Shown piece after piece: positions 25,701 through 37,700 of a stretch of 64,000 nt of DNA (positions within the stretch are counted from its first letter, which is position 1; each line of letters opens with the position of its first letter). Source of the stretch: Prosapia bicincta (lineage: Eukaryota; Arthropoda; Insecta; Hemiptera; Cercopidae). The DNA lies in the NCBI GenBank assembly GCA_036971475.1, contig JBAIZL010000003.1, forward strand, positions 47,386,342-47,450,341, written 5' to 3'. The notes below the pieces were generated by a model. The model was given only the letters and a program-made list of their open reading frames with translations. It had not been told where the DNA came from and searched no databases. The position numbers and the translations under genes are program-made.

Positions 25701-28700
25701 GCAGTTCATGATTCCCATGGTCTTGGACAAGACGCTCTTGCCGAGGTCGACCTGCAACTCTTTTTTTACTCAGTGGTCTATCTTGGACTGATTTTATTCT
25801 TTAGACACGCTTTGTTTAGGCTAGTCAGGTTCTTCAACATTTAGGGTTGCGGGAAGACAGCTCTCTTCATTTTGATTGATAGCAGGTGTACTTCAGGTAA
25901 GCGACACGGCTTAACCTTACCTTTTCTAATTCTAAAGGCCTTTTAATGGTTGGAAAAACTATTCATTTATATATAACAAATATCTTATGTTTAAATATCA
26001 ATAAGATTTTTACTCTGTACTTTTTAGCACACCATATTATTATTTTCAACTGTTTTTATAAATAATATAACTTTTTTTTTTAATGAAGAAACTTACGTTC
26101 ATTCCATAAAATAACATAATTGTTTATCACTTAGTTATTTGACTTTAATCTCATGAAATATGTTACCGTACTTGTTTCCTTTGATTTTTAGGTTATGAAA
26201 GGTTTTGATAGAGTCTTACTTGATGCTCCTTGTTCAGGAACAGGAGTAATATCTAAAGACCCAAGTGTCAAAATGAACAAGGATCAACAGGACATACAGA
26301 GGTGTTACAATCTACAGCGTCAATTACTCATAGAGGCTATAGATTGTACAAATGCGAGGTCTTCTACTGGTGGCTACATTGTATACTCTACTTGCTCAGT
26401 ACTGGTGAGTTATTGAAACTAGCTTATTGCTTTATGTTAGCTCACACTCTCCAAATATATAGCTCATACAAATTTAATACATACAATCATTAATCATACA
26501 ATTTCATACAATCATTAATAAAATACGTTGTTAATCATCCAATGAAGTCCAAATACAATTTTTTTTAACCTATAGTGGATGACAATTTGATGTTGATACA
26601 GTATTTTTCAAATATTTATTCCATAATTAAATTATAAAAATTTGGGGGTTCTAGGATGGATTCAAACTGAGTATCTTCATATTTGAAGTCTAGCACTTTG
26701 GCACTGCGCCAACATCACCATATGTGGATATGTGTAATTGAAACATTTATATGAATTTTTTTGCCCACAACTGGTTGTTGTCGGAACCTTCATTGTACAA
26801 CCTTTATTTGTTGCCATGGCTACCACACAATATCATAAATAATGCTCTAGGATTGAAAATGAATGAAAGGAATAAGATGAACAAACAAGCTGGATTAACG
26901 GTATCGAACCTTGCTTCACAACCGGATAATGCGAAGGGAAAGTGAAAAGAAACGACAACACAATGCAAGCGCCGAGAAAAAGAGAGTGTATAAATAGTAA
27001 CAAACAAAAATAATAGTCCAACACCATGCATAGAAAGGAAAATGGAAAATTGCAAGGAAATTTGCTTTCTATTTTGCCATTTATTATTGTTATTCGGACA
27101 CATAAATAATAATTATAAAATAAAAATTTTCTTTGTTGACTTAAGTAGAAATTGACTTTAAAAACAAATTTTTATATTACTTGTTTTCTAATAATATTGC
27201 AGAACTTATTGGAAACAATCTATAACAAGTGACTTTTATAGATCCACAAGGTTTACTGGTTAATAAATTAATTAATAAATTATTTTCAGATTAGCGTAGT
27301 ATAGACGGTTATAGTTTTTATATTTGTAATTTAAAAATGCCACTTTTTACAAGAAAAATTTCCAAAAACTATTGTAGTTGTATTTACTGTAAAATGAAAA
27401 GCTTTGTAAGGAAAATACTGTAGAACCACTTTGAAAAGTGCCGCTACAATTATTGACTGTAAAAGTGCAGCTTGTATAAAAGATCTCAAGGAGCAGTGGA
27501 CACAGAGGATAACTCCAGGTAATTGCAATCTTATATCAACAAAACAGATGTGTGGTAATAGCTACCATATCATGCTACCATCTAAGCAATTACTATACAA
27601 TGATTCCTCGTTATTCGTGGGGGCTATGTTCCCCGAACTTATTGCGAATACTGAAACCAACTATATATGGAGGGGAGGTATGCTCCACATCAAAAACATT
27701 AACATTAACTACAGCTATACTGTACGCTTATAATACAGTATGGTATATTTACGTTCTAAATAGTTACATACATATTTTTATTGTTTTCCTTCGATCCGAA
27801 AAGACGAAAATTCTATCAAATATGTGTAATTACACAAGACACTGCTGTCTATGCTTTATTGTTAAACACGGTTTATTTGATTTTTAAAAAAACTTGGTAT
27901 TTCACTTTGTACGTGATTTTTTTTTCTTGTTCTGTACACAATTCTTTATATAGCAATTCTTTATAGTGTTTCTTTCAGGTCTTGATTAAATTTTAATGCC
28001 CATTCTAAAGAGGGATCAATTTCAGTAATGGCTGGAGCTAACTGTTTCCCTAAACATAGATTTCCCCGACATTTTTAAGTTAACTTCCGCAGTAAAAGGT
28101 CAATATTTTAATCAACGGCATATCATGTTTTTTGCCTTTTCTTGTCTCTATCTGAATTTGATAACATTATGGTTGGGGTAAACAATTTAAGGGAAAAGAT
28201 TAAACTAAACAAATTCACTAAATAATTTTACACGTAGACGCGAGGTTTTGAAAACTAGCAGATACGACAAACGGATATCCAAGTTGGTTACGATTATCGA
28301 TGTTTGGATTTCGAAAAGTATTAAATTAGCATTAAGTAAACAGAAGTGATGCTAGTTTATGTAAGGAGTTGGATGCGGACGCCGGATTGCCTCATTGTTG
28401 TTTGTTAGTGACAACGCCACTTGTTATAAATAAGGAATGACGATATTTTGAGTAGTAGGCCTAGTAGTGTACTGTATAAAGAATGTTTGGAGAATATGCA
28501 GATTTTTAAAAGATGAATAGCTACAATACTATACAAAATAAGTAAGACTAGAACACACTATCCTACAACCTGCATAATAACTATACTGTCTTTCTTGTCC
28601 TTTTTTTAAAAATATGATACATATTAGAGAGAAGTCTTATTAATTTGCCAACCGCGAACCCAGGTATAGCGAGGGACTACTGTATCTCTCTAAGACTAAT

Positions 28701-31700
28701 AATTACAGTATTATCAACTTTAATTAAGTATATTTGGAATCCTTTTAGCATTTCTTAATATACTCACCTTTACTTCTTTTAAGGGATATGTGTATTTATT
28801 TGAGTAAATGTTTCTGCCTTTCCTAATATTACAACAAAAGAAACACATTTTTCTTTGTTGACACATTTCCGAATTGCAAGTGATTATTTCATTCATTAGT
28901 AATGTTTTTGATTCTGATGATATTTTCTTGATAATTATAATGATAGCCAGCATCTGTCACAATTTTTTTGTAAGAAGCTGTATTTTGCAACACCCATCTC
29001 AATCAAGCCCCTTTACATTGTCACACTCTTTTCTTTTTGCAATTGGAGAAAATTTTCAGAACCATGTGCAAGAAAACATTTTCTGTTTTGAAATAAATGT
29101 GCGTAGCACTGTGTACACTCTATCTGAAATTTAAGAGCCCAGAGGCAATAGATAACATAGGTAGCTCATCTGTTCACAGACACAATTTGTTGAATGCTTT
29201 CAATACTATCATTGATCAAGACTTGCAAATCTCGTCTTGGAAATCAAGATTCAAAATTAAAAGAATTACTTTATAAGAATTTTTTTAGGTTGAATTATAA
29301 GATCAGTATAATGGGATATAAAAATGAAATATTATACGATTGTATTAGTTTATTTCATACAATATATTTAACCTTATAAAAAGCGAAATATGTTTATTTG
29401 GATATAAAGTTTGATTTTTTTTAATAGTAGAATAAACTTCCTGTTATCTGGCACGTTCAGGACTTAAGGGATGCCGGATTACAAAATATTCCGGATTACA
29501 GAATTGAGATCAGAAAAATTGGAAAAAATAAACAACACAGTACAAAGTACACATTTTTATTTTTGAAACAGCTCAAATATTTATATTGTATGTACATATG
29601 TATTGTACATGAATAGTAAAGGCTAATCAAAACTCATTGCACTGTTGTCTAATTCTAGTCTGTGGGGTTGATCTTGTTTGGAATCTTAAACAAATCATGA
29701 ATGTCAGAGAGGTTTTTAGTTTTCTCCCTTCGTTTTTTATAAGAAGTCATTTCTAATGATGTGAAGCTTTATTATTTCAGCATCATTAAACAAACTGAAA
29801 CATTCAGAAAATTTTATAAAAGTGTTCCAGGCATCAGCTGCTTGATTGCAAGTGATGTTGCTTTTTCAAGAACCATAGGGCCAGTAATGGGTTTACCCTC
29901 GAATCGTTTTGCTGAAAACCAACTGTATAGAGCCAAATCAAGTTGTTCTAGTTTGGGTTTTTTAACTTTTGCTTCCAAAAATATTTTTAAAAATGTCTGA
30001 TTCATTCATAATTTGTTTCAGATTTTCTTTATTTTTTTAAAGTCTTGAATTGTAGATGATCCTATGTTGTAATATTTCATTATAACGTGCCTACTTCACA
30101 ATATCCAGCTTTTGAGCTAATGTGAAAGTTAGATGTTTTCTTTTTGAAGAACTTGGGTTAACCTTAGGGTTACCCTCTTATCACTGTCAATAAGGATCTC
30201 AAAAGCACTAAAACACAAAACTAAAATCAACTACGCCCATCCGACATTCAAACATTTGACAATGACTAGTCTGAGATTGATTGTACAGTAAAGCAACGGT
30301 AAAAACTGAACTGACAGTGAGAGTGAGGCACTCAAAGCCTGAGAAATGAATCGGGTGTTTCCGAACCTACGAGGAGGTCCATATTTGGTCGAAGGTGAGC
30401 CCACTCATTTACGTACTTATCACATTTGAAAGAATTGTAGTTGACATCAAAACATTTTAAGCCACCCCTGTTCTTCGAATTCAAAACATATCCATTTAAA
30501 TCAAACATTAATCACACAGTTAAATTAAAATCAAATTTACCATTTAATCTATTTAATATTACAACCGTAATACATACTGCATTACACAACCCTGTTCCCT
30601 TCCAATAAACTGACACTATTGCTTACTTCGCAATAAATATTTCACGCTAATGTCGTGGAGGGTTTTCAAACGTGCTGGATTAAGGAAGTTTACTGTAATT
30701 GAAAAAGACAAGGAATGCTTCCAAAAACTATTTTAAATGTAGAATTTTAGTAGAACGACTATTTGAAATATAAAAATTAAGTAATGGCAATTAGTAAAAT
30801 ACAATTACATACTCTTCTCTAAATGGCATGAAGAATAGAGAGCTGTAAATAATAACAACCTTAGGGAAATCAAGGAGACACCTCGTGCATGGAAGTCCTT
30901 TACTCATTATAATTATAAAGATAGACTTACAGGTTTACATCAGTTTCTAATAACCCATTGCATCCTACAGATGAAATATGTTCATCAAAGACACATTATT
31001 CGTATAGGCATGTTTTGATTTTTATGATTCTCGTTGTTTGCTTCAAGAGCAAGACAGTTTATTTTTTGATATGTCATGTATAAGACAAGACGTTTGTGCT
31101 GTCTAAAGGGTATTTATCGCCTTTTGAAATTAGTACCATAGATAAGGATATATATTATATCCTATTAGTTTTTTTATGGGTCTAGACATGATACACCTGT
31201 CATCAGTTTTACATCAAGTGGACTTTCTCGCTCAGTATAGTTGTTACTCGTCGGCCAGTATTGTGATGGTGTTGTCATACTGAGTCGATATGTGTATTTT
31301 TGTGTACATCCAAAATGAACAATAGAGGAAGCTTAAAATTTAATACAAACTTCTGTCAGAACTTTTATATAGTTTTTACTGATTATGATCACAAATAACA
31401 ATCAATTTATAAATAATAAACTAAGGTACAAAATAATAAATAAATAATTCTACCCATAATATATAATATTAAGTGCTTTATAAGTACTTTTTTGTTTATC
31501 ATTATATTATCTTGAAACTTTCAGAATTTATTACTTGAAATGTATACTTCATATAACTACTACTATAATTTTAATTATTTAATTAAATGTGTTGACTATA
31601 ACCAAAATTGTTTCCAGGCTTGATAAGGGCAGCATATTAGGTGTACTAAATAAATAAACTTCTGACTCGATATTCAACCATCTTATCATTTATTTGATAG

Positions 31701-34700
31701 TTATCTTGAGCGCTCACTGAAACATGAACGTAAATAAATCTCTATTTCACTTTAGTGTAAACCTGACGTGACATTTTTTATGCCAAGCACATCCTCAAAA
31801 CTTCAAGCGATGTTAAGTTATTATATTCGTACTTACAGAGAGGTTACCCCTTCAAAAAATAAAATATTTATAGAACAAACATTGCTTGATTCACCAAGTA
31901 ACAATAATCGTCCAGGAAATGCTAAGATACAGCAGAAAAACATGAAACTACTAGAAGCTACACTTGATGAAACAGTTCCGTCCAGGAAAGTATGACGGAA
32001 ATGTTCCGTCTAAGTATGCCAATGGGTTAAACATATTAAATGAAATTTATTAATTTTTCTTAGTAATTTATCTAATTTTTTAACCATGTTATTTTAAAAT
32101 TGTTATAATTTTTCTCTGTTGTCATGTATTAAAGTTTTAACCTTTTGGTTTTCAATGTATGTAAATATAATTGTCTTGTAAGTAATTAATTTTAGTTTGA
32201 TATTACTTGGTAATCCTAATAGGGTGTTTTGTTTCTTTACAGCCGGAAGAAAATGAATGGGTCATTGACTTTGCACTAAAAAAACGTGACGTAAAGTTAG
32301 TTGATACAGGTCTGGACTTTGGTGAAGAAGGTTTTACAAGCTATCGCAATTTGAGGTATGTTGTAGGACTTTAAGTATGTTAAGTGTAACTTGGCCGTCT
32401 TTCTTGACCTGAATGTTTTAGTGTCTTTCTTAGATTAATGTTCTAATTCTTTTGGAGAATCTTTTATTGTTCCTTAAGATAATTTTTGTCCGTTACATAT
32501 GAATATGAACAATTTTCCTGGCACGGAAATTATTGTAGAAGATAAGCTTGACAGGGAACTAAATCTTGAAGTAATTTAAATGTTGGTTTATATAACCCTC
32601 TTCTTAAACACATTGAAGCGCATCTTCATTTTGATTTTTGCAACTTTTCTACCTTACAGATCTTTAAGATCAGGGGTTCTCAACCTTTTAGGCTCTGAGC
32701 CCCCCTTCACACTTTGGTGTGAGGTCACGCCTCCCTTCACGGATTAAGTTAATTTAGACTTATATATGATAAATTTACTTACAATATGTTTAAGTAATAA
32801 CCAGAAAAATGTTCGCTACTTTTGTAGTGCTAGTGTGAGGGCTGGCACTGTTTCTCGTTAACTATTTTTTGTATGTTTGGATGAAATTTTGACAAAGAAC
32901 ACCGCAGGTCACTTTCCACATCTAGTCTGGCTCGATATTTAGATTTTATATTAGCCAGGGCTGAAAATCCTGTCTCGCATAGATAAGTTGATGAAAATTG
33001 TACAAGCAACTTGACTGCCTCCATTGCTACTTCTGGGTAAACAGGAAGATATAGTAGCCAGAAATCTTCGAGATCCATGTTTGGGAAATCCAATTTAGCT
33101 TTGGAATCACATTGCAAGTCAATTGTTTGTTCTTGAATGTGATCAGGAGGTATATCAATGTTGATTTGAAAGGGGTCTCTTGTTAACTTGAATTCCCAGT
33201 TTTCCGAGCTTGTATCTGGGAAATAGGCTCCGATTTTGTTCTTCAGAGACAACAAATGCTCAGATATTAGGTCCTTCATTTCATTTACTAGGTCTTTTGG
33301 AAGACTTTGGGTATCATCGACGAGATTTTGGAAAGGAAGAAAAGTTCGTTGAGTAAAGAAATAGAGCTTTATAGCTCTATTAAGCTATAAAAAAATTTCA
33401 ATGATTGTGTGTTTGTGTCCAACATCAAATTCAATTTTTTTAAAAATTTGTTGACGCCTCCCCTGGAATTCTTCTACGCCCCCCCAGGGGGGCGCGCCCC
33501 CCAGGTTGAGAACCGCTGTTTAAGATAATCAAAAATAAGTTTTGAAAAGTTATGTTTTACTCAGTTTCAAAAAGCAGGAATATTTAAACTTCATACTGCA
33601 TCTCTAGATAAATCACCACTGTCATAATTTTTAGCACAGGACATACAGGTCTTTAATTGATGTATACCCAGCTATCTACAAAATTCGTTTTTTCTCCATA
33701 TTTTTTCATCCATATTGCTTTCAATTTTGTCCTAATATATAATTTGTCTCAATAACAACTTTGTCTTAATATAATTCTTTCTGTCTGTTTCAAACCTTAA
33801 TCTGTTCCCAATCCAATGTATTGTTTTCTTCAATAACCCGTTTCTTCTTAAACAATAACATACTATTTTTCTCTTTTTAAAAATTATTGTTTTTCATTCA
33901 TCAAACAAAAAAGTTGTATTTTATCAATCAATGTTATATGTTTTGTTTTATACCTGTAAATCTGTACTTTAACACACTGACTGACAATTAGTTTTCCAAT
34001 AACCTTTCAACTCATTTTTTGTGGACTTTTTGTTTAAATAATGACAAAACAAAAATATTTTGTCTTCTAGTGTGTTTATTCATTTAAACTAGTTTATTTT
34101 ATAATTTCGTCGGATAGGACACAGGTGACCGTCATAGCGCAACATAAATGTTTATACTACGAGGTGCCTCGTCAGTCACATTGTCAGACTTACTATGCAT
34201 TTCCAATTCAAAGCCGATCTTATGAATAAATGTAAAGTGTTAACATTTTAATTATATTTTTTCAATATAAATTCAAGTATAAATATATACTATAATGTAT
34301 GTTCACTATATTATAGATATTTTCAAACAATAAATAATGCTACTAGATTTTCTCACATATTTTATAGATACAAAATTTTAATTTTCAGCATAACTGTTTT
34401 TTTGTTTAAAAATATTTTTTCTCAAATAATTAGAATGTAAATATAATCTGAACATTATTCTTACATTTATGTTTGTATTGTTTAATACAAGAATGTTTTA
34501 AAACAAACTTTATATAATCTTATGAATTGGAGGTAGACATTTTAAATTAAAGTTTATATTTTTTAATTTTCGAATTGTTCAGTTTCTTAGGTTAATTTTA
34601 TTTAGGATCAAATCAAGTGTAACACTATTCTAAAGCGTAATAAGCATAATAAGCGTAATATGGTCTACAAAGAAGTGTAAATAAAAACTATTTCATTGTA

Positions 34701-37700
34701 ATTCTGAACTTATAGTTTCCCAATAATAGTCTCGTAGGAAAAAATATTTTTGGAACGCCAAGTTGCAGGGACACACAGATACCGTGTCTGACACCTAATA
34801 TGGTTAAATACATCGTGAATGTACCCAACAGCCTTGTGTGATGACCTAAAGTTAGGTCTACATTGTCGGTCAACATTGCCGCGGTCCTATGCAAAAATAC
34901 ACTGTCGGTCACTGGTGCCCGCCATGGCAGTCTACGTGTTAAATACTTTACATTCTTCTTTCACTGTGATATTGCTCATACACAACATGATATACTCACT
35001 GGTGACCGCCATGGCAGTCGATATGTTAAATGCTTTACATTCTTCTTTCACTGTGATATTGCTCATACACAACATGAAATACTCACTGGTGACCGCCATG
35101 GCAGTCGATATGTTAAATGCTTTACATTCTTCTTTCACTGTGTCGTTGCTCATACACAACATAATATACTCACTGGTGACTGCCATGGCAGTCAACGTGT
35201 TAAATGCTTTATGTTCTTCTTTCACTGTGTCGTTGCTCATACACAACATGATATACTCACTGGTGACTGCCATGGCAGTCAACGTGTTAAATGCTTTATG
35301 TTCTTCTTTCACTGTGTCGTTGCTCATACACAACATAATATACTCACTGGTGACTGCCATGGCAGTCAACGTGTTAAATGCTTTATGTTCTTCTTTCACT
35401 GTGATATTGCTCATACACAACATAATATACTCACTGGTGACCGTCATGGCAGTCGACGTGTTAAATGCTTTATGTTCTTCTTTCACTGTGTCGTTGCTCA
35501 TACACAACATAATATACTCACTGGTGACTGCCATGGCAGTCAACGTGTTAAATGCTTTATGTTCTTCTTTCACTGTGATGTTGCTCATACACAACATAAT
35601 ATACTCACTGGTGACTGCCATGGCAGTCAACGTGTTAAATGCTTTATGTTCTTCTTTCACTGTGATATTGCTCATACACAACATAATATACTCACTGGTG
35701 ACTGCCATGGCAGTCAACGTGTTAAATTCTTTACATTCTTCTTTCACTGTGATATTGCTCATACACAACATAATATACTCACTGGTGACTGCCATGGCAG
35801 TCAACGTGTTAAATGCTTTATGTTCTTCTTTCACTGTGTCGTTGCTCATACACAACATGATATACTCACTGGTGACCGTCGTGGCAGTCGACGTGTTAAA
35901 TGCTTTACGTTCTTCTTTCACTGTGATATTGCTCATACACAACATAATATACTCACTGGTGACCGTCATGGCAGTCGACGTGTTAAATGCTTTACGTTCT
36001 TCTTTCACTGTGATATTGCTCATACGCAACATGATATACTCACTGGTGACCGTCATGGCAGTCGACGTGTTAAATGCTTTACGTTCTTCTTTCACTGTGA
36101 TGTTGCTCATACGCAACATGATATACTCACTGGTGACTGCCATGGCAGTCGACGTGTTAAATGCTTTACGTTCTTCTTTCACTATGATATTCCTCATACA
36201 CAACATAATATACTCACTGGTGACCGTCATGGCAGTCGACGTGTTAAATGCTTTATGTTCTTCTTTCACTGTGATGTTGCTCATACGCAACATGATATAC
36301 TCACTGGTGACCGTCATGGCAGTCAACGTGTTAAATGCTTTATGTTCTTCTTTCACTGTGATGTTGCTCATACGCAACATGATATACTCACTGGTGACCG
36401 TCATGGCAGTCGACGTGTTAAATGCTTTATGTTCTTCTTTCACTGTGATGTTGCTCATACGCAACATGATATACTCACTGGTGACCGTCATGGCAGTCAA
36501 CGTGTTAAATGCTTTATGTTCTTCTTTCACTGTGATGTTGCTCATACGCAACATGATATACTCACTGGTGACTGCCATGGCAGTCTACGTGTTAAATGCT
36601 TTACGTTCTTCTTTCACTGTGATGTTGCTCATACGCAACATGATATACTCACTGGTGACCGTCATGGCAGTGGACGTGTTAAATGCTTTACGTTCTTCTT
36701 TCACTATGATATTCCTCATACACAACATAATATACTCACTGGTGACCGTCATGGCAGTCGACGTGTTAAATGCTTTATGTTCTTCTTTCACTGTGATGTT
36801 GCTCATACGCAACATGATATACTCACTGGTGACCGTCATGGCAGTCAACGTGTTAAATGCTTTATGTTCTTCTTTCACTGTGATGTTGCTCATACGCAAC
36901 ATGATATACTCACTGGTGACCGCCATGGCAGTCGACGTGTTAAATGCTTTATGTTCTTCTTTCACTGTGATGTTGCTCATACGCAACATGATATACTCAC
37001 TGGTGACCGTCATGGCAGTCGACGTGTTAAATGCTTTACGTTCTTCTTTCACTATGATATTCCTCATACACAACATAATATACTCACTGGTGACCGTCAT
37101 GGCAGTCGACGTGTTAAATGCTTTATGTTCTTCTTTCACTGTGATATTGCTCATACGCAACATGATATACTCACTGGTGACCGTCATGGCAGTCGACGTG
37201 TTAAATGCTTTACGTTCTTCTTTCACTGCGATATTCCTCATACACAACATGATATACTCACTGGTGACCGTCATGGCAGTCGACGTGTTAAATGCTTTAC
37301 GTTCTTCTTTCACTATGATATTCCTCATACACAACATAATATACTCACTGGTGACCGTCATGGCAGTCAACGTGTTAAATGCTTTATGTTCTTCTTTCAC
37401 TGTGATATTGCTCATACGCAACATGATATACTCACTGGTGACTGCCATGGCAGTCGACGTGTTAAATGCTTTACGTTCTTCTTTCACTGTGATATTGCTC
37501 ATACACAACATGATATACTCACTGGTGACCGTCATGGCAGTCGACGTGTTAAATGCTTTACGTTCTTCTTTCACTATGATATTCCTCATACACAACATAA
37601 TATACTCACTGGTGACCGTCATGGCAGTCAACGTGTTAAATGCTTTATGTTCTTCTTTCACTGTGATGTTGCTCATACGCAACATGATATACTCACTGGT

